The notes below the pieces were generated by a model. The model had not been told where the DNA came from. It made no database searches and saw nothing but the letters and a program-made list of their open reading frames with translations. Made by a program: the position numbers and the translations under genes. Positions 1 to 6,809 of a DNA stretch of 8,037 nucleotides are shown piece after piece. Every line of letters starts with the position of its first letter. Within the stretch, counting starts at the first letter, position 1. This DNA is from Zetaproteobacteria bacterium. GTDB taxonomy: Bacteria > Pseudomonadota > Alphaproteobacteria > Micavibrionales > Micavibrionaceae. The DNA lies in contig NVXI01000007.1 of NCBI GenBank assembly GCA_002747015.1, forward strand, positions 100,351 to 108,387, written 5' to 3'.

Positions 1-527
1 TCACCTATGAAAAGAAAGCCCAAACAGCACGCAAATATTCAAAAAACGTAATCGTCTTAAATACATTCTCAAAATATTTTGCAATGACAGGGTGGCGTCT
101 AGGGTGGAGCATTATGCCCGATAACATGACACATAATGCAAAGAAACTTGCGGAAAGCCTCTTTGTCTCAGCACCAACAATTTCTCAACATCTCGCCTAT
201 AAGATTTTCGACCATCTTGATGTCCTTGATGGCTATGTTGATGCCTATCGAAAAAATCGTGAAATTCTAATGAATGAACTACCCAAGGCCGGTATTACGG
301 ACATCACAAATGCCGATGGTGCATTTTACGTCTATGCCAATATTCACCATCTTAGCAATGACAGCGAAGAATTCTGTTCAAGAATGCTAAACGAGGCCAA
401 AGTCTCCACAACACCAGGGGTGGATTTCGATTTAACACGTGGACACGGCAATATCCGTATCTGCTACGCCGACAGTCAGGAAAATATTATTGAGGCTTGC
501 AAGAGATTGCAAAACTGGCAATCATAG
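1..527 (+). CDS. Class I/II PLP-dependent aminotransferase (aspartate aminotransferase-like), 3' part only
   Basis: This is the C-terminal 174 residues of a fold-type I aminotransferase. The reading frame is open from base 3 and its start lies before the window. The PLP-lysine motif is visible as FSKYFAMTGWRLGW. The Schiff-base lysine is residue 24 of the fragment (codon 72-74), followed by the usual M-x-G-x-R-x-G that contacts the cofactor phosphate. The 'NADGAFYVYANI' segment and the arginine in 'NIRICYA' (fragment residue 152, the expected substrate alpha-carboxylate binder) complete the small domain. The wording resembles the COG0436 aminotransferases of alphaproteobacteria, which act on aspartate or other amino acids with 2-oxoglutarate in the cytoplasm. 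Exact substrate cannot be told from this half. The stop codon is followed after 4 bases by the next gene, so the two are probably co-transcribed. Confidence 0.93.
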   Translation, partial: TYEKKAQTARKYSKNVIVLNTFSKYFAMTGWRLGWSIMPDNMTHNAKKLAESLFVSAPTISQHLAYKIFDHLDVLDGYVDAYRKNREILMNELPKAGITDITNADGAFYVYANIHHLSNDSEEFCSRMLNEAKVSTTPGVDFDLTRGHGNIRICYADSQENIIEACKRLQNWQS

Positions 528-531
528 AGGT

Positions 532-1242
532 ATGAAATATGCCCTCCAGAATCAAAGTGGAAATGTCTTGTGGTTTATACTCTTAGCTGTTGCCTTGCTT
601 GCATTCCTAACTGGCATTATCAGCCGGAATACTTCATCCGTTGAGCAAACAGGCAATGTCGAGCAAGCACGAATAAAAGCCACGGCTATATTACGCTACG
701 CTAAATCCATTGAAACAACAGTACAAAACATGCTCCTAAATGGAATCAGTGAAAATGATCTTGATTTCGTGGCCATCAGTGCAGCGCACGATAACACCAA
801 CTGCAACAGCAGTGACTGCGAAGTGTTCAATGTCGCTGGCGGTGGCTTAGCATACCGAACCCCTGCGGAACTATTAAGTGACACCACACATACTGACATT
901 TGGCACATCTCCACAGAAAACCGCGTATATCAATTTGGCTGTGAAGGCACCAATAACCGGTGCACAGAATTGCTCCTTTTGGCAAAAAACATTCCACAAT
1001 CTATATGTCTACAAATCAATAAAATCCTGAGCATTACAAATACGGGCGGTGACGCACCACAAATACTGGATATCCAAGAAGGAACCGCATACACAGGCAC
1101 GTACAGCGCAAGCATAAACACATCCTCCATTGGCGGCACAAACGAAGCACCAGAAGTACAGGGGAAGCCTGCAGGCTGCATACACGAATTTGGATCAGGA
1201 CAAAATATATATCATTTTTATCAAATACTCATTCCGCGTTAA
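532..1242 (+). CDS. Pseudopilin-like single-pass membrane protein of unknown function
   Basis: A 236-aa protein with a short polar leader ending in Ser-Gly (residues 9-10), then one hydrophobic segment at about 11-31 (starting NVLWFILLAV), then a soluble domain. The layout resembles a type IV prepilin (Gly at -1 of a prepilin peptidase site), but the +5 glutamate is replaced by phenylalanine, so processing is uncertain. The exported domain has six cysteines (91, 96, 137, 144, 159, 216), which could form disulfides. Other blocks are 'CEVFNVAGGG' (96-105), 'ELLLLAKNIPQSICLQINK' (146-164) and a C-terminal 'CIHEF...YHFYQILIPR'. From memory these blocks recur in uncharacterised alphaproteobacterial pseudopilin-like proteins; I could not search. 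The ATG at 532 puts the leader at prepilin length, but its AGAGG (526-530) is only one base away. A TTG at 490 with AGGA 8 bases upstream would add 14 residues. It follows the aminotransferase by 4 bases, so coupling is likely. Confidence 0.8.
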   Translation: MKYALQNQSGNVLWFILLAVALLAFLTGIISRNTSSVEQTGNVEQARIKATAILRYAKSIETTVQNMLLNGISENDLDFVAISAAHDNTNCNSSDCEVFNVAGGGLAYRTPAELLSDTTHTDIWHISTENRVYQFGCEGTNNRCTELLLLAKNIPQSICLQINKILSITNTGGDAPQILDIQEGTAYTGTYSASINTSSIGGTNEAPEVQGKPAGCIHEFGSGQNIYHFYQILIPR

Positions 1243-1300
1243 ATTTAATTATACCCTGTATAAACACGCACCACATAAAAACCCATACAGACAAGAAAAA

Positions 1301-1326
1301 GAGCAAACTGCTTCCGCAGTCCGCTC
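1301..1326 (-). terminator. Intrinsic terminator of rne, probably bidirectional
   Basis: On the minus strand GAGCGGACTGC pairs with GCAGTTTGCTC around a GGAA loop, giving 11 pairs including two G-U, and TTTTTCTTGT follows at once. It starts 36 bases after the rne stop. On the plus strand the same arms form GAGC/GCTC and ACTGC/GCAGT with a 2x2 A-C mismatch, followed by CTTTTATA. It can therefore also end transcription of the pseudopilin-like gene, which stops 58 bases before it. The wobble pairs favour the rne direction. Confidence 0.85.
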
Positions 1327-1362
1327 CTTTTATACTATTCAATAAAATTGTCCGTGAAAATA

Positions 1363-4071
1363 TTACCTATTCCACCAACCCTTTTTCTTCTTTTTCGGCG
1401 CCTGATTAACTGTTTCATGCTGGCTTGCGACGGATGGCTCTTCCTCTTTTAACAAAGGTGCCTTTTTCGCAGCAGACTTTTTCACAACGGACTTTTCCTT
1501 ATTCTCCGTATCCACAGCATCAGTCTTCTTTTTAACTGCCACACGTTTACGCACAGGCTTTTTCGCAGTGTTATCATCATGTGCACTATCATCATTCGCC
1601 GCAGCCTCTGATTTTTCATCTATCTTCTTAGGCGCAGCACTTTTCTCACTTGAATCAGAATCAACTTTCTTGCGACGAATACTTCGACGTTTTGGTTTAG
1701 CATCTTTACTATCGTCCTTGTCGCCTTTCGGAACGTCAGATATCTTTTCAGCTAGTTTTTCTGAAGAATCAGAAGTTTTTTGCGCTGCATCTTCCGTCTT
1801 CTCAGAGTTTTCATTCTGCACGTTATGATCAGACTTATCTGCCTCCGCCTCAGGACGATTATTACGATTACGCCCACCACGACGGCCACGACGGCGGCGA
1901 TTACCATCCGCCTTATCATCAGCATCAGCATTGCCATCACTAGGAGTAACGGTTTTCGGCTTGGCCTCACCTGAGGCATCATCTGTGGCATCACCTGAAA
2001 CGGCTGGCTTTGACACCTCAACCCTATAATCAGACGCAGCAATTTCATCATCTACACGAAGCAACACTTCCAGATTATAACGCTCTTCTATTTGCGCCAA
2101 CTTCTTGCGTTTAAAATTAAGGATATAAAGCGCAACACTACTGGTTACTTGTACAATAACCTGCGCAGCACGCCCGCGAATACCTTCTTCTTCAATCGCA
2201 CGTAACACGATAATTGACATCGCATCATCCGTACGCACCAAACCAATACCACTACAATTATGGCACTGTTCAAATTGTGATTCAATCAAGCTAGGACTTA
2301 ACCTTTGACGTGATAACTCCATCAAACCAAACGAAGAAATACGCCCGACCTGAACACGCGCACGATCCGAAGACAACGCCTCCTTCATACGGCGCTCAAC
2401 CTTCGCATTATTTCCACGATGCTCCATATCAATGAAATCGATCACAACCAAGCCGCCCAAATCACGCAGCTTCAATTGACGTGCGACCTCTTCGGCGGCC
2501 TCTAAATTTGTTTTAAGAGCAGTCTCTTCAATATGGCGACCTTTTGTCGATTTACCAGAGTTCACATCAACAGATACAAGTGCTTCCGTTGGGTTGATAA
2601 CAAGATAACCACCTGATTTTAGACGAACTTCCGGCTGCCCGATTTCATTAATTTGGCTTTCAATTTGAAAGCGATTAAACAAAGGCAATTGCCCGCTCTC
2701 GTAATGTTTCACCTTCTTTACATGAGAAGGAATCAGCATATTCATGAACTCTTTAGCGGCCTCATATCCCGCAGCACCAGCAACCTGAACCTCATCAATA
2801 TCACTTGTATACAGGTCACGCACTGAGCGCTTAATCAAGTCAGCTTCCTCATACACAATTGCAGGCGCAGTTGATTCTAGAGTAAGTTCGCGAATATTAT
2901 TCCACAAACGCATTAAATAATCGAGGTCACGCTTAATTTCCGCCTTTGTGCGTGTTACACCAGCAGTACGAACAATCACCGACATCCCTTTAGGTATATC
3001 GAGGCTTTTCACTATTTCTTTCATGCGCGCACGGTCTTTTTGATTTGCAATCTTACGACTAACCCCACCCGCCCGCGGACTATTCGGCATCAAAACACAA
3101 TAACGACCTGGCAAAGAAAGATATGATCCAACCGCTGCGCCCTTATTACCACGCTCTTCTTTATTCACCTGAACCAACATAATTTGGCCACGCTTTACAA
3201 CTTCTTGAATCTTATATTTACGGCGCAAGTTAAAACGAAAGCGTTTTGAACCATCATTTTCATCACCACCAACAACTTCAACATTACGGTTACGATATTG
3301 CGAACGCTTATTCCCGCGACCACGACCACCGCGACCACGTCCACCGCGACCACGATAGTTCTTTTTGTCACCATCGTTACCCGCATTTTCATTGTCCTGC
3401 ACATCACCATTTTCCTCGCCTTTATCAGCGGGAAGCGCAACATTGCCATCAACATCAGAAGCAGCAAGAGCATCTTCATCAACATCACCAGAAATAACAG
3501 ATTTATCGTCTTCCACAGCAACGGTATCATTATCAGAAATCTGCTCAGAGGTTTCCTCCACTTCCTTGGATTTGGTACCTACCTTAGATCCATCAGCATC
3601 GGTTGTATCTACATTCGCGGATTTCTTCGCCTTCCCTTTAGGTTCTGCATCTTCTTGAACATCATCAGAACCATTTTCATCTGTGACAATATCATCACCC
3701 ATATCATTTTCGGAAGGATCCTTTTCTACACTGCCATCATCCACATCGTCTTCCAGAGCCTCTTCTTCATCATGCTCTTGAAGCAATGCCTCTTGCTCGG
3801 CCATCAACGCCTCACGATCAGCAACAGGAATTTTAAAGTAATCTGGATGTATCTCTGAAAACGGTAAGAAGCCATGACGGTTTCCACCAAAGTTAACAAA
3901 GGCCGCCTGTAAAGATGGCTCAACGCGTGTCACTTTTGCCAAAAATATACTACCCTTTAAAGGTTTACGATTTTGGCTTTCGTAATCATATTCTATTAAT
4001 TTATTTCCATCAGTAATCGCAATGCGCGTCTCTTCTTTATGAGTTGCATCGATAAGCATTTTCTTTGACAT
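1363..4071 (-). CDS. rne: Ribonuclease E, degradosome endoribonuclease and scaffold
   Basis: A 902-aa RNase E/G family enzyme that cuts single-stranded AU-rich RNA in mRNA decay and rRNA/tRNA maturation. The ATG at 4071 (MSKKMLIDATHKEETR) is chosen because GGAG lies 6 bases upstream; an in-frame ATG at 4107 would add 12 unconserved residues. The S1 domain starts near residue 38 (KGSIFLAKVTRVEPSLQAAF) and is interrupted at about 92-280 by an acidic, low-complexity insertion ending in an RG-rich box. It resumes at 'YKIQEVVKRG'. The DNase I-like catalytic domain carries Asp502 (VSVDVNSGKS) and Asp545 (VVIDFIDM), 43 residues apart like Asp303/Asp346 of E. coli. The Zn-link is CHNC (603-606). The tail (about 690-902) alternates acidic stretches with Arg/Lys patches (725-736, 792-802, 837-849) and ends KKKKKGWWNR. 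GWW is the known PNPase-docking motif of Caulobacter RNase E. An S1 insertion is typical of alphaproteobacteria. Confidence 0.98.
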   Translation of the reverse strand: MSKKMLIDATHKEETRIAITDGNKLIEYDYESQNRKPLKGSIFLAKVTRVEPSLQAAFVNFGGNRHGFLPFSEIHPDYFKIPVADREALMAEQEALLQEHDEEEALEDDVDDGSVEKDPSENDMGDDIVTDENGSDDVQEDAEPKGKAKKSANVDTTDADGSKVGTKSKEVEETSEQISDNDTVAVEDDKSVISGDVDEDALAASDVDGNVALPADKGEENGDVQDNENAGNDGDKKNYRGRGGRGRGGRGRGNKRSQYRNRNVEVVGGDENDGSKRFRFNLRRKYKIQEVVKRGQIMLVQVNKEERGNKGAAVGSYLSLPGRYCVLMPNSPRAGGVSRKIANQKDRARMKEIVKSLDIPKGMSVIVRTAGVTRTKAEIKRDLDYLMRLWNNIRELTLESTAPAIVYEEADLIKRSVRDLYTSDIDEVQVAGAAGYEAAKEFMNMLIPSHVKKVKHYESGQLPLFNRFQIESQINEIGQPEVRLKSGGYLVINPTEALVSVDVNSGKSTKGRHIEETALKTNLEAAEEVARQLKLRDLGGLVVIDFIDMEHRGNNAKVERRMKEALSSDRARVQVGRISSFGLMELSRQRLSPSLIESQFEQCHNCSGIGLVRTDDAMSIIVLRAIEEEGIRGRAAQVIVQVTSSVALYILNFKRKKLAQIEERYNLEVLLRVDDEIAASDYRVEVSKPAVSGDATDDASGEAKPKTVTPSDGNADADDKADGNRRRRGRRGGRNRNNRPEAEADKSDHNVQNENSEKTEDAAQKTSDSSEKLAEKISDVPKGDKDDSKDAKPKRRSIRRKKVDSDSSEKSAAPKKIDEKSEAAANDDSAHDDNTAKKPVRKRVAVKKKTDAVDTENKEKSVVKKSAAKKAPLLKEEEPSVASQHETVNQAPKKKKKGWWNR
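3313..3354 (-). repeat. In-frame 15-bp tandem repeat encoding an RGG box in RNase E
   Basis: A unit of CGTGGTCGCGGTGG plus A or T occurs twice and a third copy is truncated after CGTGGTCGCGG. It encodes RGRGGRGRGGRGRG (residues 240-253), at the end of the S1 insertion just before the S1 strand resumes. The near-identical codons in each copy suggest recent in-phase duplication rather than an old diverged repeat. Confidence 0.85.
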
Positions 4072-4077
4072 TTTATT

Positions 4078-4081
4078 CTCC
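4078..4081 (-). promoter_or_regulatory. Ribosome binding site that fixes the rne start
   Basis: GGAG on the minus strand, separated by AATAAA (6 bases) from the ATG at 4071. It lies inside the longer in-frame reading that would start at 4107, which has no such site, so the shorter protein is preferred. Confidence 0.8.
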
Positions 4082-4087
4082 ATTCTC

Positions 4088-4113
4088 GCATAGGGCAGCC
4101 TGCTCACTTATGC
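4088..4113 (-). other. Weak hairpin in the rne 5' leader
   Basis: On the minus strand GCATA (4109-4113) can pair with TATGC (4088-4092) around a 16-nt loop, at the 5' end of the predicted rne leader and 7 nt upstream of the Shine-Dalgarno site. E. coli rne mRNA is autoregulated through leader structure; whether this small hairpin plays any part is a guess. Confidence 0.25.
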
Positions 4114-4123
4114 CAAAATAAAC

Positions 4124-4152
4124 ATAATAAAAGCGGCGCAATTGCGCATAAA
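4124..4152 (-). promoter_or_regulatory. Candidate sigma-70-type promoter of rne
   Basis: On the minus strand TTTATG (4147-4152, three of six to TTGACA) is separated by 17 bases from TATTAT (4124-4129, five of six to TATAAT). Transcription would begin near 4117, leaving a leader of about 45 nt before the rne ATG. This is pattern matching by eye in AT-rich DNA, so the exact boxes are uncertain. Confidence 0.4.
4136..4147. promoter_or_regulatory. Perfect 12-bp palindrome in the rne promoter, possible operator
   Basis: GCGCAATTGCGC is perfectly self-complementary and stands out as GC-rich in AT-rich surroundings. It fills the spacer of the candidate rne promoter and touches its -35 box, where a dimeric DNA-binding protein could block or remodel RNA polymerase. 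I do not recognise a specific regulator. A single palindrome of this length can also occur by chance. Confidence 0.4.
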
Positions 4153-4425
4153 TTAACTATTTAATGCTTACAGCTCGACGGAACCTTAAACTTTACAAAC
4201 TAAACGCAAAGCCGTACGCATATAAAACCTCTGACACTCTACACAGTTGTGATGGAATGCTCAATGCTAAAACGAACATCTTGCAAGAAAATTATGTGTT
4301 CATTCTGCTCCAGAGAAATAATTCGCTCCGAATCCCCATATATTCCATAAATACACAACGAATTGTATTTTTAAGAATTATTTACAAAAAAATAAAGAAA
4401 CTTAAATGAATGTAAATCGTGAAAT
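4153..4425. other. AT-rich intergenic DNA with no recognised gene
   Basis: This stretch lies between the M23 peptidase stop and the candidate rne promoter. A plus-strand reading of 81 codons (4164-4409) has no ribosome binding site and a Lys-, Ile- and Leu-rich composition typical of chance translation of AT-rich DNA. On the minus strand a T-run (near 4381-4399) follows the peptidase stop by about 30 bases, but no GC-rich stem precedes it, so no good terminator is visible. An AU-only stem with a UUCG loop (about 4349-4372) is too weak to name. Confidence 0.5.
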
Positions 4426-5982
4426 CTATTCAGAGTGTGCGTTTTGCGCGAATTTTATATCACCATCAAGATGAGCATATTTTTGCTTAATTGCCAAAAT
4501 TTCTTTCTGAAAACTCCTTAATGATTTTCCAGCCAATTTTTCGCCAACAGATGATTTTATACTCTTGGGATTAACCTGTTTGCCATTCCTTAGAACTTCA
4601 AAGTGCAAATGAGGCCCAGTAGAGCGCCCCGTTGTCCCAACATAACCAATAATCTCTCCTTGCAACACACGCTTGCCCGCAGACATGCCCTTGGCAAATT
4701 TACGCATATGAGCATAAGCCGTTTTCAAGCCATTCTTATGGCGAATACGAACATAATTCCCATACCCACCGTTACGACCGGCTTTCTCAATAACACCATT
4801 ACCAGCAGCATAAATCGGCGTACCGTGAGGCGCTGCAAAATCAACGCCTTTATGCATTTTATTATACCCCAAAACCGGATGACGGCGCATCCCAAAACCG
4901 GATGATATACGCGCACCATCAATCGGCGTTTGCATTAAAATACGCTTTAGACTTGTGCCGTTTTCACGATAATAATCAACAATCCCATCTTCAGACTCAT
5001 AACGGTAAACCGGTATTTTCTTACCACCAACCGCCAAGTTCGCGTACAAAACATGACCATAACGTGCAAAATCACCATCCTCAGTTTCATAAGTCTCATA
5101 CAAAGCCTCAATCTTATCACCTCGACGAATATCACGTTGAAAATCCACATCATACGAATAAATTCTAATAATCTCCGCCACAATAGAAGCAGGTATCCCC
5201 GCACGTGCAGCAGAGCCATAAAGCGATGTTTCTATTTGAGCCTTAGCAGACTTTGTCTGCAACACCACTTTCTTCTTGTCCAAAACCGCAATAAAGCGCC
5301 CCTGCGCATCGCGCGCAATGACGAGCTCCTTAATAGCGTCAATCTTCATACTAAAGGAGCTAAGCTCCATACCAATTTCCGATGGATTTAAACGCAACGA
5401 TATAGCCTGCCCCGGCTTAACAGAGCGTGGATCATAATACTTTCCCATTGCCTTAACCAAACGATACGCCTCCGCGCCACTAACACCAGCAGCTTGCAAC
5501 GCACCGCCAACGGTGTCACCCGCGCTAATCTCAATGATTACATCACGCGGGGCCATATCCTTAAGCTGAACAGGGCCCATAACACTCACATCCGAAGGCA
5601 CACCGCCATCGACACCCAGAACACTTTCAGGCACCTCGTCCTCTAATGCATATAATAAAGGTGCAACAACCAAATCCTCTGGCTCAACGTTTAAGACAGT
5701 ACCTACACCCAAATCAGCATCAACAGACACAGATGCCAACATTAAAGTAGAGTTTTGTGAAGATATACCATCAACATGCGCAAGCACAGAACGCCCTGGC
5801 ACAAAAGCAACAGACGAGCTTATAGACCCAAGAAAACCCGTTAATGTCATAGATGTGATCGCAACCAAACCAACCACATAACGCAACCGCAATCTATTTG
5901 ATCTTGTAAAAAGATGACGACGACGCAACCGAATAAAGCGGTAAGGGGCAATCTTTTGATTTAAAACAAACATTAAGTGCAC
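4426..5982 (-). CDS. Membrane-anchored M23 peptidoglycan endopeptidase (MepM/Csd3-like)
   Basis: A 518-aa LytM-type zinc metallopeptidase, expected to cut peptide cross-links of peptidoglycan in the periplasm. A very basic cytosolic N-terminus (to about 34) precedes one membrane segment (about 35-52), then a linker without recognisable domains (53-147). Next is a LysM-like/OapA-type domain (148-198, 'EISAGDTVGGALQAAGV'), a Csd3-like second domain (about 250-350), and the M23 domain (355-475). Zinc ligands are His377 and Asp381 (HKGVD) and His460 of GPHLH; His425 (YAH) and His458 are the catalytic histidines. All are intact, so it should be active, unlike LytM activators such as EnvC. The GTG start at 5982 is chosen because GGAG lies 7 bases upstream; an ATG three codons later is 16 bases from it. 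It runs in the same direction as rne but is separated by over 350 bases and probably has its own promoter. Confidence 0.95.
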   Translation of the reverse strand: MHLMFVLNQKIAPYRFIRLRRRHLFTRSNRLRLRYVVGLVAITSMTLTGFLGSISSSVAFVPGRSVLAHVDGISSQNSTLMLASVSVDADLGVGTVLNVEPEDLVVAPLLYALEDEVPESVLGVDGGVPSDVSVMGPVQLKDMAPRDVIIEISAGDTVGGALQAAGVSGAEAYRLVKAMGKYYDPRSVKPGQAISLRLNPSEIGMELSSFSMKIDAIKELVIARDAQGRFIAVLDKKKVVLQTKSAKAQIETSLYGSAARAGIPASIVAEIIRIYSYDVDFQRDIRRGDKIEALYETYETEDGDFARYGHVLYANLAVGGKKIPVYRYESEDGIVDYYRENGTSLKRILMQTPIDGARISSGFGMRRHPVLGYNKMHKGVDFAAPHGTPIYAAGNGVIEKAGRNGGYGNYVRIRHKNGLKTAYAHMRKFAKGMSAGKRVLQGEIIGYVGTTGRSTGPHLHFEVLRNGKQVNPKSIKSSVGEKLAGKSLRSFQKEILAIKQKYAHLDGDIKFAQNAHSE

Positions 5983-5989
5983 AGTCTTA

Positions 5990-5993
5990 CTCC
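5990..5993 (-). promoter_or_regulatory. Ribosome binding site supporting the GTG start of the M23 peptidase
   Basis: GGAG on the minus strand, 7 bases (TAAGACT) before the GTG at 5982. The nearby ATG at 5973 would have a 16-base spacing, which is too long for this site. Confidence 0.7.
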
Positions 5994-6183
5994 AGCATAC
6001 CAGACACGATAGGTCGAATGAAGGACACCCCTACTACAGAAACGCCTACCACCCATTCTAGCTAACAAATATTTAGAATTAGTTATCATAACGCCGCATC
6101 GATTCCAAGCATTCTTGACAAAAATCACCATTTTTTATAAAAAACAGCAATTTACAGCGAAAAACCTCGCCTTTTCAGAAAAC

Positions 6184-6212
6184 ATTATACCAGATAAGAA
6201 ACGCAGTAAAAA
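6184..6212 (-). promoter_or_regulatory. Candidate extended -10 promoter for the M23 peptidase
   Basis: On the minus strand TGGTATAAT (6184-6192) is a perfect TATAAT with the TG of an extended -10. A weak -35 (TTTTTA, 6207-6212) sits 17 bases upstream. Transcription would begin near 6177 and leave a leader of about 195 nt before the peptidase start. Confidence 0.45.
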
Positions 6213-6245
6213 CCTTATCAAAGCCAAGAAAACAACCTACGCACA

Positions 6246-6258
6246 GCAAGAAACTTGC
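6246..6258 (-). terminator. Short hairpin directly after the IalB-family stop, weak terminator
   Basis: On the minus strand GCAAG pairs perfectly with CTTGC around TTT, starting at the first base after the TAG stop. No T-run follows directly (a TTGTTTTCTTGG stretch comes about 10 bases later), so termination would be poor. It may simply protect the mRNA 3' end. Confidence 0.3.
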
Positions 6259-6780
6259 CTAGCGAACACCGCACGCCTTAGAAATCGCCTTATACGCTGC
6301 GCCAGAGCCTTTCAAGCTATATGTATCCACGGTCAGTGTACCACGAGACGACGTCCCTTGAACGGTCATCTTAGAACCAGTTTGTATTGCCTTGGCCAAT
6401 TTTGCATCCGCACTGGCATCTGGTGCCCACGATGTATCATCTTGCGTAAACAAAATATGACGCTTACCATCAATTGTAACCGTTGCATCACTACCAGACT
6501 TGTATGTATACCCAGTGATATAACTAAACACATCACGTGTACTCTCAGATGGGCGATGCGTAATAAGCGCGAAGATCTCGCCACGGTTTGTATATTTTCC
6601 CTTTGCCTTCACAGGCTTACTCACCATATAGCACACTTGGCTCCCACGCTCTGATAATGTGTACGATGTCCAATCACCATATTTCCCAATTTGCTTGGGC
6701 GTTGCCGCATGAGAAGATGCAGAGGTAAGCACCGTAGCGCTTAGCGTTAAAAGAGAAAATACGAAAAACTTTCTAAACAT
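6259..6780 (-). CDS. Exported IalB-family protein (invasion-associated locus B)
   Basis: A 173-aa protein with a clear Sec signal peptide: MFRKFF, a hydrophobic core, and a signal peptidase I site near ASSHA-A (after residue 25). The mature part has the family's 'GDWTSY' near its start (35-40) and the C-terminal block 'VDTYSLKGSGAAYKAISKAC' (151-170). Cys50 and Cys170 could form a disulfide. IalB was named from Bartonella erythrocyte invasion, but the family is widespread in free-living alphaproteobacteria and its molecular role is not settled, so no virulence role should be assumed. The start at 6780 is preferred over an in-frame ATG at 6825, because the longer form would put a polar stretch before the signal peptide and would begin upstream of the candidate -10. 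It sits 118 bases downstream of SURF1 and probably has its own promoter. Confidence 0.88.
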   Translation of the reverse strand: MFRKFFVFSLLTLSATVLTSASSHAATPKQIGKYGDWTSYTLSERGSQVCYMVSKPVKAKGKYTNRGEIFALITHRPSESTRDVFSYITGYTYKSGSDATVTIDGKRHILFTQDDTSWAPDASADAKLAKAIQTGSKMTVQGTSSRGTLTVDTYSLKGSGAAYKAISKACGVR

Positions 6781-6809
6781 GATCACAATCCAGCCGTTAG
6801 ATCCAAAAA

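Noticed and set aside
1752..2051. Alternative minus-strand frame rich in Met, Val and Ile within the rne tail
   Set aside because: It is a shifted reading of the repetitive basic/acidic tail of RNase E, without a start signal.
3246..3858. Several overlapping open frames on the plus strand, rich in His, Thr or Ile, opposite the RNase E gene
   Set aside because: They are the antisense reading of the low-complexity acidic and RG-rich insertion of rne. No ribosome binding site or family resemblance is visible, and the rne frame is certain.
4153..4166. Possible CtrA box (TTAA-N-TTAA) upstream of rne
   Set aside because: The two TTAA half-sites are separated by 4 bases, not the 7 required for the CtrA motif.
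4164..4409. 81-codon plus-strand frame between the M23 peptidase and rne
   Set aside because: No ribosome binding site, composition of chance AT-rich translation, and no recognisable motif.
6189..6215. GATAAG/CTTATC inverted repeat after the IalB-family gene as a terminator
   Set aside because: Six AT-rich pairs around a 15-nt loop and no T-run after it; it overlaps the better-supported extended -10 promoter.
6115..6654. TTG-initiated plus-strand frame antisense to the IalB-family gene, with a consensus TTGACA at 6115-6120 and TATAAA 15 bases later
   Set aside because: The protein reading is Cys- and Arg-rich shadow sequence opposite a well-supported gene. The promoter-like boxes have poor spacing (15, or 17 to TAAAAA) and no plus-strand gene to serve, although an antisense RNA cannot be excluded.
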